Source: Limisphaerales bacterium
GTDB taxonomy: Bacteria > Verrucomicrobiota > Verrucomicrobiia > Limisphaerales > UBA11358
DNA: 42,878 nucleotides
Assembly (NCBI GenBank): GCA_003161635.1
Contig: PMOA01000100.1
Coordinates: forward strand, 73,771-116,648
Direction of reading: 5' to 3'
Of the stretch, positions 34,358 to 42,376 are shown piece by piece. The notes under the pieces are model-generated. The model was given only the letters and a program-made list of their open reading frames with translations. It was not told the DNA's origin and did not search any database. Both the position numbers and the translations under genes were made by a program. Each line of letters opens with the position of its first letter. Position 1 is the stretch's first letter.

Positions 34358-34831
34358 ATGACAATGAATTCTAAATTCACCACTGTCCTCCTCGGTGGGG
34401 CGGCGCTCATCCTGGCCGCGACGGGTATGGCGCGCGCCGAAGATCAACTCGACCCTGAAACCAAGGCGCGAGTCGATCGGTTTGAAAAAGGTCCGGCGAC
34501 GATTGATGTCTCCCAATACCCGGATGGCATCAAGGACAACTACGAAACCTTCAGCCAGAAATGCTCCCAGTGCCACAAGTTGAGCCGCCCGATCAACTCC
34601 GACTATGCGTTGCCCGACGAGTGGTCGCGCTACATTAAACGGATGATGCACAAGCCCGGCTCCGGTATCAGCAGCGCCGAAGGCAAAAAAATCTACGAGT
34701 TCCTTACGTACGATTCCAGCGTCCGCAAGAAAGCGATGCTGGACGAGAAACTCGCGAAGGCAACGCCCGAAGATAAGACCACAGCGGAAACCAAGGTCAA
34801 GGAAGTCCACGACAAGTACGATAAGAAGTAA
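34358..34831 (+). CDS. Monoheme c-type cytochrome with charged C-terminal helix
   Basis: The 157-residue protein has signal peptide TVLLGGAALILAATGMARA and one heme site (FSQKCSQCHKLS). A MMHKPGSGIS loop could give an axial Met. The C-terminus is a lysine/glutamate-rich helix (KAMLDEKLAKATPEDKTTAE). It starts 20 bases after the porin gene and ends 18 bases before the GltD-like gene, all probably one operon. Confidence 0.85.
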   Translation: MTMNSKFTTVLLGGAALILAATGMARAEDQLDPETKARVDRFEKGPATIDVSQYPDGIKDNYETFSQKCSQCHKLSRPINSDYALPDEWSRYIKRMMHKPGSGISSAEGKKIYEFLTYDSSVRKKAMLDEKLAKATPEDKTTAETKVKEVHDKYDKK

Positions 34832-34849
34832 CGCTCGACTGAAACTGGC

Positions 34850-36772
34850 ATGCCTCCGACCTATCCAGTCGAACTGCCGGACGTGAATTATTTCACGCGG
34901 CAAGTCCTCTGTCGCGAGGGCTGTCCGGTTCGCACGGACTCCGGCGGCTATGTGCAAGCCATCGCCGAAGGGCGTTACGAAGACGCCTACGTCATCGCCC
35001 GCCTGCCGAATCCGTTCGCCTCCATCTGCGGCCGCGTTTGCGCCGCGCCGTGCGAGGCGAAATGCCGGCGCGGCGCGCTCGACGCGGCGGTTTCCATCCG
35101 CGCGTTGAAACGGTTCGTCTGTGAAAAGTTCGGCGTCGAGTCGGACAACTTCGACCTCGGACGCGTCTATCCCGAACTGCGAGACCCGCGCCGCGAACGC
35201 ATCGGCGGCGGACGCAAAGTTGCCATCGTTGGGGCTGGTCCGGCGGGTCTGTCCTGCGCGCACGAACTGGCGTTGATGGGATTCTCTCCGACAGTTTTCG
35301 AGGCGCACAATCTGGCGGGTGGAATGTTGGTGCTCGGCGTGCCCGAATACCGGCTGCCGCGCGAGATCATCCGGGCGGAAATCGCGGCGATAGAATCGCT
35401 CGGCGTGGAGATTCGTCTGAACACCCGGCTGGGCAAGGACTTTGCGTTTTCAGATCTGAAACAACAGGGGTATGAAGCGGTCTTTCTCGGCATCGGCGCG
35501 CACAAAAGCCGCGAGCTGTCCATCGAGGGTGTGCAACTCGACGGCGTGTTGCGGGCGATTGATTTTCTGCTGAACGTCAACCTGGGCTATCGCGTAACGC
35601 TCGGCCGCAAAGTGGTCGTCATCGGCGGCGGCAACGTCGCTTTCGACGTGGCGCGCTCGGTCGTCCGCCAGACGGAAAAGTTTGCGGGGATGAGCGAGGC
35701 GGAATTGCGTGAGGCGTTGCACCAGGCCGCGGCGGTGCTGGAGCAGTTGACCGCGCGCGAACCGGAAGCGCCCGACGAGGTGCGCCTCGCGTTGGATGTG
35801 GCGCGGGAAGCCATCCGCAAGGGCGTGCCCGAAGTCCACATGTATTGCCTCGAGAGCCTCGACGAAATCCCGGCAGCGCGCGAGGAGATCGAGGAGGCGG
35901 AAAAGGAAGGCATCCGGCTCCATACGCGTTTCGGTCCAAAACGCATCGTCGGTAGTGATGGGAAAGTCTCTGGCATCGAACTGATCAAGGCCAGCCGTGT
36001 CTTCGACGAGAACCGCCGGTTCAATCCGCAGTTCATCGAAGGCAGCGAAGAGACCGTTGATTGCGACACCGTCGTGCTCGCCATCGGCCAGTCGGCAGAC
36101 CTTGCCTGGATTCGTCCCGAGGATAATTTGAAGGTGACGCCGCGCGGAGCGCTGCAAACCGATCCGGCGACGATGGCCACGTCGCGACCCGATGTGTTCG
36201 CGGGCGGTGACGTGGCGTTCGGGCCGCGGATTATCATCACCGCCGTCGCCGAAGGCAAAAAGGCGGCGAATTCCATCGCGAAATTCCTCACGGGACGCGT
36301 GCCCGCCGAGCCGCGTCAGGCGCGCGTGACGATTTACAACACGCTCCAGTATCGGATGAAGCCCGATTACGAGAAGTTCGTTCGCCGTCCGCCGCCGACG
36401 CTGCCGCTGGATCGGCGCATCGGGATCGCCGAGGTGGAGAAAGATTATCCCGAACCCGATGCGCGGCTGCAGGCGGATCGCTGTTTGAAGTGTCACGTCG
36501 GTCCGGTGTTTGACGGCGACGAATGCATTCTGTGTGGCGGTTGTGCCGATGTCTGCCCCGAATACTGCCTGCGGCTGGTGGACGCCGCCGACCTGCGCGG
36601 TGACGAAAAGTTGCAGGGCGCGTTTCATGCGCGGTACGGGCGTGTGCCCGAGCGCGGCGAGCAGGGCGCGATCATCAAGGACGAGACCCGCTGCATTCGC
36701 TGCGGCCTGTGCGCCGCTCGCTGCCCCACCGGTGCGATCACAATGGAACGCGTAGAACTGGTGCCCGCCTGA
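34850..36772 (+). CDS. GltD-like FAD/NAD(P) oxidoreductase with N- and C-terminal 4Fe-4S domains
   Basis: The 640-residue cytosolic protein begins with a Fer4_20-type domain (Cys21, 25, 60, 64, 68, 72 in LCREGCPVRT and ICGRVCAAPCEAKCRRG). An FAD site follows (VAIVGAGPAGLSCAHEL) with GGMLVLGVPEYRLPREI, typical of GltD, and an NAD(P) site (VVVIGGGNVAFDVARSVV). The end has two ferredoxin-type clusters (CILCGGCADVCPEYC and CIRCGLCAARCP). The enzyme would pass electrons between NAD(P)H, FAD and Fe-S centres. Next to Rieske and cytochrome b genes it probably docks on the cytosolic face of that complex. I recall similar genes in anammox-type Rieske/b operons, but this is context, not proof. Confidence 0.85.
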   Translation: MPPTYPVELPDVNYFTRQVLCREGCPVRTDSGGYVQAIAEGRYEDAYVIARLPNPFASICGRVCAAPCEAKCRRGALDAAVSIRALKRFVCEKFGVESDNFDLGRVYPELRDPRRERIGGGRKVAIVGAGPAGLSCAHELALMGFSPTVFEAHNLAGGMLVLGVPEYRLPREIIRAEIAAIESLGVEIRLNTRLGKDFAFSDLKQQGYEAVFLGIGAHKSRELSIEGVQLDGVLRAIDFLLNVNLGYRVTLGRKVVVIGGGNVAFDVARSVVRQTEKFAGMSEAELREALHQAAAVLEQLTAREPEAPDEVRLALDVAREAIRKGVPEVHMYCLESLDEIPAAREEIEEAEKEGIRLHTRFGPKRIVGSDGKVSGIELIKASRVFDENRRFNPQFIEGSEETVDCDTVVLAIGQSADLAWIRPEDNLKVTPRGALQTDPATMATSRPDVFAGGDVAFGPRIIITAVAEGKKAANSIAKFLTGRVPAEPRQARVTIYNTLQYRMKPDYEKFVRRPPPTLPLDRRIGIAEVEKDYPEPDARLQADRCLKCHVGPVFDGDECILCGGCADVCPEYCLRLVDAADLRGDEKLQGAFHARYGRVPERGEQGAIIKDETRCIRCGLCAARCPTGAITMERVELVPA

Positions 36773-36773
36773 A

Positions 36774-37250
36774 ATGAACCACTCCATTCCGGACAACAAA
36801 AAGGACGTTTCCCGACGCGGTTTTTTCCAACTGACCCTGGGTTGGCTGGCCGGTTCATTCGCGGTGGCGGCGTCCGCGGCGGGAGCCGTGCGCTTTCTTG
36901 TGCCGAACGTGCTGTTCGAGCCAAGCCTGCGTTTCAAGGCCGGCAAGCCCGACGATTACCCCGACGGTTCCGTAACGTTCATGGAGGACGAGCGGATCTT
37001 TCTCGTGCGCCAAGGCAACACATTCCGCTGTCTGTCGGCGATTTGCACGCACCTCGGCTGCACGGTCAACCGCGCCGACCACGGCTACCATTGTCCGTGC
37101 CACGGCAGCGTGTTTGACGACCAGGGTGCCGTCAAAAGCGGCCCGGCCCCGCGCGGGTTGGAATGGTTTCAGGTGACGTTGAGCAAGGACAACCGGCTGC
37201 TGGTGGACAAAAACCAGCGCGTCGCTGCGGACAAATACCTCGTTTTGTGA
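36774..37250 (+). CDS. Rieske iron-sulfur protein
   Basis: The 158-residue protein has a twin-arginine-like start ([20 protein letters not shown]) that is also its single membrane anchor. The 2Fe-2S ligands are in CTHLGC and CPCHGS, with the Gly-Pro loop [10 protein letters not shown]; both Cys-His pairs and the disulfide Cys are present. It starts one base after the GltD-like gene stops and overlaps the cytochrome b gene by four bases (GTGA), so translation is coupled. It would carry electrons from quinol to cytochrome c. Confidence 0.95.
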   Translation: MNHSIPDNKKDVSRRGFFQLTLGWLAGSFAVAASAAGAVRFLVPNVLFEPSLRFKAGKPDDYPDGSVTFMEDERIFLVRQGNTFRCLSAICTHLGCTVNRADHGYHCPCHGSVFDDQGAVKSGPAPRGLEWFQVTLSKDNRLLVDKNQRVAADKYLVL

Positions 37251-38533
37251 ACGCGCCTTTGCCCAAACGAATCTGGCAATGGTTCACGCGCACGCGCGTC
37301 GGTCGCTCGATCTTCCGGATTGGCCTGCCGGAGAGCAACCTGGAGCAGTCGCAGGTGATGGTCTCCAGCTTTCTGTTGCACGTGCAGCCGGTAAAGGTCC
37401 ATCGCCATTCGCTGCGCGCCTCTTACTCGCTCGGGCTGGGACTGATTTTACTGTATCTGTTCCTGATCCTGACCGGCACGGGCGTGCTGCTGATGTTCTA
37501 CTACGTGCCCAGCACCGAGAAGGCGTACGACATAATGAAGGATTTGCAGTATGTCGTCTCCGCCGGCCTGGTCATCCGCAACATGCACCGCTGGGCGGGG
37601 CACCTGATGGTGCTGTTCGTGTTGCTGCACATGTGCCGCGTGTTTTACACCGGCGCCTACAAACGCCCGCGCGAGTTCAACTGGGTGATCGGCGTCGGAC
37701 TTTTTCTGCTGACCCTGGGGTTGAGCTTCACCGGCTATCTGCTGCCGTGGGACCAACTCGCGTTCTGGGCGATCACCGTCGGCACAAACATCGCCGGCTA
37801 CGCGCCGGTGATCGGTACCAAGCTGAAATACCTGATGCTCGGCGGGAACGTGGTCGGGCAGGAAGCGCTGACAAGATTCTACGCGTTGCACGTGATCGTG
37901 CTGCCGACAGTGGCGCTATTAATGGTGGCCGTCCACCTCTGGCGCGTGCGCAAAGACGGCGGGTTGTCGCGTCCCGATGAACCGGGTGACATCGTCCAGC
38001 AGATCGAACTCAAGCAATTGCCGACGAACAAGACCTACGGCCTGATGGAACTGGCGCGCGGCACGACGCCGCAAGTCGGCAAGAACCCGGAAGACGAAGT
38101 ATTCGCTTGGCCGCACCTGGTTTTCCGCGAGCTGCTGCTGTTCCTGCTGGTAACGGCGGTGGTGCTGTTCCTGGCGATTTTCTGGAACGCGCCGCTGGAA
38201 GAACTTGCCAACCCGATTCATCCGCCGAATCCAGCGAAAGCGCCGTGGTATTTCCTCGGCCTGCAGGAACTGGTCAGCTACTCGGCGTTCTGGGGCGGTG
38301 TGGTGGTGCCCGGTTTGCTCGTGACGGCGCTGATGCTGTTGCCCTACATGGATCGCCAACGCAAAGGCGTCGGCCGCTGGTTTGCCCGCGAACGCGTGGT
38401 CGCCAACACGATCTTCAGCGTTTGCCTTGTCATCGCCGTCGTGCTGACGATTATCGGCACGTCGTTCCGCGGCCCGAACTGGGGCTGGGTAGTGCCGTGG
38501 AAGCAACCGCCGGCGATCACGGAGGGCCACTGA
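37247..38533 (+). CDS. Cytochrome b of a Rieske/b complex (fused b6 plus subunit-IV type)
   Basis: The 428-residue membrane protein starts at GTG 37247, overlapping the Rieske stop. The b-heme His pairs are in [20 protein letters not shown] (14-residue step) and [20 protein letters not shown] (15-residue step, b6-like). The N-terminal four-helix part is followed by a subunit IV-like half. The quinol-site PEWY motif is replaced by [12 protein letters not shown], lacking the usual Glu at the second place but with a Glu a few residues later, a form I associate with menaquinol complexes. A final extra helix ([20 protein letters not shown]) is present. Confidence 0.95.
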   Translation: MNAPLPKRIWQWFTRTRVGRSIFRIGLPESNLEQSQVMVSSFLLHVQPVKVHRHSLRASYSLGLGLILLYLFLILTGTGVLLMFYYVPSTEKAYDIMKDLQYVVSAGLVIRNMHRWAGHLMVLFVLLHMCRVFYTGAYKRPREFNWVIGVGLFLLTLGLSFTGYLLPWDQLAFWAITVGTNIAGYAPVIGTKLKYLMLGGNVVGQEALTRFYALHVIVLPTVALLMVAVHLWRVRKDGGLSRPDEPGDIVQQIELKQLPTNKTYGLMELARGTTPQVGKNPEDEVFAWPHLVFRELLLFLLVTAVVLFLAIFWNAPLEELANPIHPPNPAKAPWYFLGLQELVSYSAFWGGVVVPGLLVTALMLLPYMDRQRKGVGRWFARERVVANTIFSVCLVIAVVLTIIGTSFRGPNWGWVVPWKQPPAITEGH

Positions 38534-38534
38534 C

Positions 38535-39923
38535 ATGAACGACCTCTCCGTCCGCAGATTCTACGGTTGGTTCACCGTGCTTGGTCTCCTGGTTGGCGTT
38601 CTGGTCGTCATCGGTTATTACCGGGACGAGTACCGGGGGTGGAAGGATTATCAACGCAAATTCATCCAGGAGGAAATCCGCCGTGCCTCGACGCCGCAAC
38701 AGCGGGCGCTGGCCGAAAGCACGCCGGTGCAAATCCGTCAGATCCTCCTGTCCGACCTCAACCGCGTGGACCGCTGCACGACCTGCCACCTCGCCGTGGA
38801 AGACCCGACCTACGGCGGCTACCCGCAACCGCTCGCCTACCATCCGCTTCACGAGCAACACCCGTTCGAGCGATTCGGCTGCACCATCTGCCATCGCGGC
38901 CAGGGCCGCGCCACGACCACCACCGACGCGCACGGCGACGTGCCGCACTGGGATCATCCGATGTTGCCGCTGCAATACATCCAGGCCTCCTGCGGTCAAT
39001 GCCACGAGGCCGCCGACAATCCCGCCGCGCCTGAATTGGCCCGCGGCCAGCAGGTGTTCGAGGACAGCGGTTGCCGCGGCTGCCACAAACTCAATGGCGT
39101 CGGTGGTGTGATTGGACCGGAACTCGACAAGGTCGGTGCGCGCCGTTCGCCGGAATGGCTGAAGAAACATTTCCTCGCACCTGCATCCGTCACGCCCGGC
39201 TCCGCGATGCCGCCGCAAAAATTTTCCGAGACAAACCTTGAAGCGATCATCCTTTTCATGCTCAGCCAGACCGGCGAGTCGGCGCCCGGCTACTACGCCT
39301 CCATGAAAGTCATCCCCAGCGCCAGTGAGGGACAGCGATTGTTTCAGCAGAAAGGCTGCATCGGTTGCCACTCCATCGGCGACAAAGGCGGCAAGGTCGG
39401 CCCGGCGCTGGACGACGTCGGCCTGCGGCGCCCGCCCGAGTGGATGATCCAGCACTTCCGTGATCCGCAGACCGTCAGTCCTGGCACGGTCATGCCGCGG
39501 TTTGGTTTTACCGAGACCGAAGCTCGCGCACTGACGGACTTCCTTCTGCACTTGCGCGATCAGAAAGTGGCGTTAAGCCTTCCGTCGCTGATGAGCCCGG
39601 CTGAGCGTGGACGGGAAGTCTTCCGCAAATACGGTTGTGCCGGCTGTCACGGTACCGACGCCAAAGGCGGCGTACCCAATCCCAACGCCAAGACCGCCGA
39701 GCAAGTGCCCGGTCTGATCTACGTGGCCGACGGCTACACCAAAGACGAACTGAAAATGCGCATCCTCAAAGGCCAGCGCGAAATCCCGGCGCTCGACGCG
39801 AAACGTCCGCCGCCTCCGCTCTACATGTCTGCCTGGGCCGGCATCATCAAGGATTCCGAGCTGGACGACCTGGCCGCTTATCTCTTCAGCTTGAAGCCCA
39901 AAGGAGAAAATCTGGGTTTTTAA
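38535..39923 (+). CDS. Membrane-anchored hexaheme cytochrome c
   Basis: The 462-residue protein has an N-terminal anchor (YGWFTVLGLLVGVLVVIGYY) and six CxxCH sites at about residues 81 (CTTCH), 116 (CTICH), 153 (CGQCH), 180 (CRGCH), 275 (CIGCH) and 368 (CAGCH). The first three form a compact multiheme part. The last three are monoheme cytochrome c domains in tandem, with PGSAMPPQKF and PGTVMPRFGF Met loops. The start is two bases after the cytochrome b stop. It takes the place of cytochrome c1 and could wire the complex directly to a terminal oxidase or other acceptor. Confidence 0.95.
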   Translation: MNDLSVRRFYGWFTVLGLLVGVLVVIGYYRDEYRGWKDYQRKFIQEEIRRASTPQQRALAESTPVQIRQILLSDLNRVDRCTTCHLAVEDPTYGGYPQPLAYHPLHEQHPFERFGCTICHRGQGRATTTTDAHGDVPHWDHPMLPLQYIQASCGQCHEAADNPAAPELARGQQVFEDSGCRGCHKLNGVGGVIGPELDKVGARRSPEWLKKHFLAPASVTPGSAMPPQKFSETNLEAIILFMLSQTGESAPGYYASMKVIPSASEGQRLFQQKGCIGCHSIGDKGGKVGPALDDVGLRRPPEWMIQHFRDPQTVSPGTVMPRFGFTETEARALTDFLLHLRDQKVALSLPSLMSPAERGREVFRKYGCAGCHGTDAKGGVPNPNAKTAEQVPGLIYVADGYTKDELKMRILKGQREIPALDAKRPPPPLYMSAWAGIIKDSELDDLAAYLFSLKPKGENLGF

Positions 39924-40007
39924 CCGCCGGCGGTCGGGTTTCGGCGGCGGTATTACCCAACCGCTTCGGTACGGTGCCCATTTCAAATTTTTCATGTTCA
40001 ATCATCT

Positions 40008-40036
40008 CCATTTGTGGTTTAATCCTCCGCGATGCT
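40008..40036 (+). repeat. Leader-like repeat shared with the ribH upstream region (copy 1)
   Basis: CCATTTGTGGTTTAATCC and the following ATG-CTTCAAAAG resemble CCATTCGTGGTTTAATCC and ATG-CTGCGCAAG before ribH. Here the ATG (40033) opens only a 23-residue frame (MLQKFRYKEFERMKTPPPAS...). The rest of the gap 39924-40159 shows no gene, only the GC-rich palindrome CCGCCGGCGG just after the hexaheme gene. Confidence 0.55.
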
Positions 40037-40159
40037 TCAAAAGTTCAGATACAAAGAGTTCGAACGAATGAAGACTCCTCCACCCGCGTCGCCGCCGCGT
40101 TGAAAAACGGCTCGCGTCCGCAGCGGCCCCTTGGCCATAATCCCACAGCCGGTTGACCC

Positions 40160-40750
40160 ATGAGTGACGAATTGAAATCCAACATTTCCCAACCGCCCGA
40201 TGCCGGGCCGACGGCATCGCGTTCGACCGTGCCAATTTGGATCATCCTGCTGACGCTCCTGCTGTTGTTTCTCGGCGCGGTGTATTTCGATCGCCACAGC
40301 GGCTGGTTCGACAAACAGGTTTACGCGCCTTACACGTCCGCCGACGAATTGGCCTCGTATCAGCCCAAATCCGGCGAGGCCTCGATGCTGGCGCATGGCA
40401 AGGCGGTCTATGAAACTTATTGCGGCCTGTGCCATGGCAGCGACGGCCTTGGCAAACCCGCCCAAGCACCGCCCCTGGCTGGTTCCGAATGGGCCGCCAA
40501 GGATATCACGTCGCTTGCACGCATTCCGCTGGCCGGTCTCAACGGCCCGATTCAGGTCAAAGGTCGCGATTGGAACCTGTCCATGGCGCCGATGGGCGCG
40601 TCGTTGTCGGACGCCGATCTCGCCGCCGTATTGACCTGCATCCGCGAATCGTGGGGCAACAAAAACGGCGCGGTTTCCGCCGACGAGGTGAAGGCCGCGC
40701 GGGCGGCCATCAGCGGCCATCCGCCGGCGGCGCCGAATTCGCCGAAGTGA
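40160..40750 (+). CDS. Membrane-anchored monoheme cytochrome c
   Basis: The 196-residue protein has a cytosolic Pro/Ser lead, a single anchor (VPIWIILLTLLLLFLGAVYF) and one heme site (ETYCGLCHGSDG). A NLSMAPMGASLSDADLAAVL loop gives the axial Met. This is the cbb3/CoxB-tail type of cytochrome c. It closes the respiratory cluster, separated from the hexaheme gene by 236 bases, so it could have its own promoter. Probable role: electron carrier between the Rieske/b complex and an oxidase. Confidence 0.9.
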   Translation: MSDELKSNISQPPDAGPTASRSTVPIWIILLTLLLLFLGAVYFDRHSGWFDKQVYAPYTSADELASYQPKSGEASMLAHGKAVYETYCGLCHGSDGLGKPAQAPPLAGSEWAAKDITSLARIPLAGLNGPIQVKGRDWNLSMAPMGASLSDADLAAVLTCIRESWGNKNGAVSADEVKAARAAISGHPPAAPNSPK

Positions 40751-40775
40751 CACAGGTTTCACGGACTTGAAATTC

Positions 40776-40808
40776 TTCGTGTCCATTCGTGTCCATTCGT
40801 GGTTTAAT
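40776..40808 (+). repeat. Tandem GTCCATTCGT repeat before ribH (copy 2 of the leader motif)
   Basis: The 10-base unit GTCCATTCGT occurs twice in a row (40781-40800) after TTCGT and before GGTTTAATCC. Motifs of this kind (TCGTGTCCATTCGTGG) are scattered upstream of genes in many bacteria. It is 9-40 bases before the ribH start and leaves little room for a separate promoter. Confidence 0.65.
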
Positions 40809-40816
40809 CCCCTTCA

Positions 40817-41287
40817 ATGCTGCGCAAGATACAGCCCAAAAAAAATCAGTCCCGCGGCGGCTCGTTCGCCATTGTCGCGTCGCGCTACAACGCGCGTTAC
40901 GTGGACGCGATGTTGCGGGCGGCCAAGGCAGAGTTGTGGCGCGCCGATGTTTCAAGCATCCAAATCGTCCGGGTGCCGGGCGCGTATGAAATTCCCGTTG
41001 TGGCCAAACGGCTGGCGCGGACCTCGCCCGGTTTGTCCGCCATCATCTGTCTCGGGGTGATTTTGCGCGGCCAGACGGTCCATGCCGCGCACATCGGCGA
41101 AGCCGTGAACCACGCGTTGATGCAAATCCAGCTCGCGCACGAAATTCCCGTCATTCACGAAGTGCTGCTTTTGGAAAATGAAGCGCAAGCATGCACCCGC
41201 TGCCTCAACCCAAAGCACAATCGCGGCACGGAAGCGGCGCAGACCGCGCTGGCAATGGCGCGCGTTTTGAAAAGTTTGCAGAGCTAG
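40817..41287 (+). CDS. ribH: RibH, 6,7-dimethyl-8-ribityllumazine synthase
   Basis: The 156-residue protein has the RibH length and order: FAIVASRYNARYVDAMLRAA, VRVPGAYEIPVVAKRLA, and ICLGVILRGQTVHAAHIGEA, where the catalytic His takes the place seen in the usual GETPHFDYV loop. It ends KHNRGTEAAQTALAMARVL. It joins the RibB product with the RibA-derived pyrimidine to make lumazine. The catalytic loop is divergent (QTVHAAHI), but His and Gly-Glu-Ala are kept. It ends in TAG, showing that TAG is a normal stop here. Confidence 0.95.
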   Translation: MLRKIQPKKNQSRGGSFAIVASRYNARYVDAMLRAAKAELWRADVSSIQIVRVPGAYEIPVVAKRLARTSPGLSAIICLGVILRGQTVHAAHIGEAVNHALMQIQLAHEIPVIHEVLLLENEAQACTRCLNPKHNRGTEAAQTALAMARVLKSLQS

Positions 41288-41428
41288 AACACCACAATCA
41301 AACGCCGGGCGATGCCATATTTACCGATCTTGATGATAGTGGCATGCGCGATTTTCTTTCATCGCGCGGCTGAGTTCGAAAATGAATCCAGTTTGGTGTG
41401 GACGGGCTAGTCGGTGGTGATTTCCGTA

Positions 41429-41533
41429 ATGACTTTATTCGTATTTCGTTGGGGCTGGCTGGGTTGCCTGCTCGGTCAGGCCGCACTTTTCCTTGGCATC
41501 GCAATTTTTCGGACGCTGCGCAGCAAGTCCTGA
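41429..41533 (+). CDS. Possible 34-residue single-helix membrane peptide
   Basis: ATG 41429 opens MTLFVFRWGWLGCLLGQAAL and a further 14 residues ending RTLRSKS, one hydrophobic helix with a positive tail. GGTGGTGAT lies shortly upstream as a possible ribosome site. The rest of the 41288-41600 gap holds only the promoter at 41552-41580. With no homologue in mind this is a weak call. Confidence 0.3.
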   Translation: MTLFVFRWGWLGCLLGQAALFLGIAIFRTLRSKS

Positions 41534-41551
41534 AAAAGTTTTGCAAATGAC

Positions 41552-41580
41552 TTGCCATGCCTGTTCATAGGAATTATAAT
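41552..41580 (+). promoter_or_regulatory. Sigma70-type promoter for the cupredoxin-like gene
   Basis: TTGCCA (41552-41557) and a perfect TATAAT (41575-41580) are exactly 17 bases apart, in an AT-rich stretch. The predicted start near 41587 gives a leader of about 14 bases before ATG 41601. This is the clearest promoter in the window. Confidence 0.75.
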
Positions 41581-41600
41581 TATTTATGTAAGTTTTTATT

Positions 41601-42320
41601 ATGAAATTAAATTATGGGGTGAAAAAGGCTGTTTCGCTTTGGGTCATTGGGCTTTTCAGCGCCGGGCAAATCGCCTGCGGAACGGACATCGTTGGTGTCA
41701 TCACGCTCAAGGGCACGCCGCCGCCGGAAAAGGAAATCACGCCGCTCATGGAAAACCCGGATTGCGGCAAGATGCACACCACCACGCCCACGACGCATTT
41801 TTACGTGGTCGGCGCGAAAGGTGAATTGGCCGATGTGGTCGTTTCATTGAAAGGCGTCACTGGCAAATCCACCGGCGCGAGCGCGCCGCCCGCCGTGCTC
41901 GACCAAAAGGGTTGCCTTTACACGCCCACGATTTTGGCGATCCAGACGGGTCAAAAGCTCATCGTCAAAAATTCCGATCCCTGCATCCACAATGTTCACG
42001 CGACGCCGGCCGTGCCGGGCAATCCCGAAACCAACCAGGGGCAGGCGCCCGGTGCCGCGGATTTGACCTACACGTACACGCAGCCGGAAATGTTTCTGCG
42101 TTTCAAGTGCGATGTGCATCCGTGGATGTTCGCGTGGGTCAGCGTGTTTGACAGCCCTTACTTTTGCGTCAGCGACAAGGACGGCAAGTTCGTCATCAAG
42201 AATGTGCCGGCCGGCAAATACACGGTCGAGGCGGCGCACCGCAAACTCGGCGCGCAGACGCAGGACGTGGAAGTCAAGGACGGCGATGTGACCGCGAATT
42301 TTACCTTCGAAGTCAAATAG
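41601..42320 (+). CDS. Secreted cupredoxin-like protein with carboxypeptidase-regulatory-like domain
   Basis: The 239-residue protein has a signal peptide (VSLWVIGLFSAGQIACG). A beta-sandwich with possible type I copper ligands follows: His in NSDPCIHNVHATP, and Cys, His and Met in FKCDVHPWMFAWV. The Cys-x2-His spacing fits plastocyanin, but His-x2-Met is tighter than the usual His-x4-Met. The C-terminal part (GKFVIKNVPAGKYTVEAAHR) is a carboxypeptidase-regulatory-like beta domain. It stands 57 bases before the heme A synthase gene and probably serves the oxidase branch as a periplasmic copper protein. Copper binding is inferred. Confidence 0.75.
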   Translation: MKLNYGVKKAVSLWVIGLFSAGQIACGTDIVGVITLKGTPPPEKEITPLMENPDCGKMHTTTPTTHFYVVGAKGELADVVVSLKGVTGKSTGASAPPAVLDQKGCLYTPTILAIQTGQKLIVKNSDPCIHNVHATPAVPGNPETNQGQAPGAADLTYTYTQPEMFLRFKCDVHPWMFAWVSVFDSPYFCVSDKDGKFVIKNVPAGKYTVEAAHRKLGAQTQDVEVKDGDVTANFTFEVK

Positions 42321-42376
42321 CTTTGCAATCAGGGTGGTTCGGGCACAACGTGTCAGAGCGGTTCGATATTTTTCAT

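Noticed and set aside
36480-36500. Heme site (CLKCH) in the GltD-like protein
   Set aside because: The protein has no export signal, so heme attachment is unlikely; the Cys probably belongs to Fe-S binding.
40781-40800. CRISPR-like repeats
   Set aside because: Only two adjacent 10-base units without spacers; the same holds for the 13-base repeat at 10924.
41552-41824. 90-codon frame overlapping the cupredoxin-like gene
   Set aside because: It is a frame shadow of a well-supported gene and begins inside that gene's promoter.
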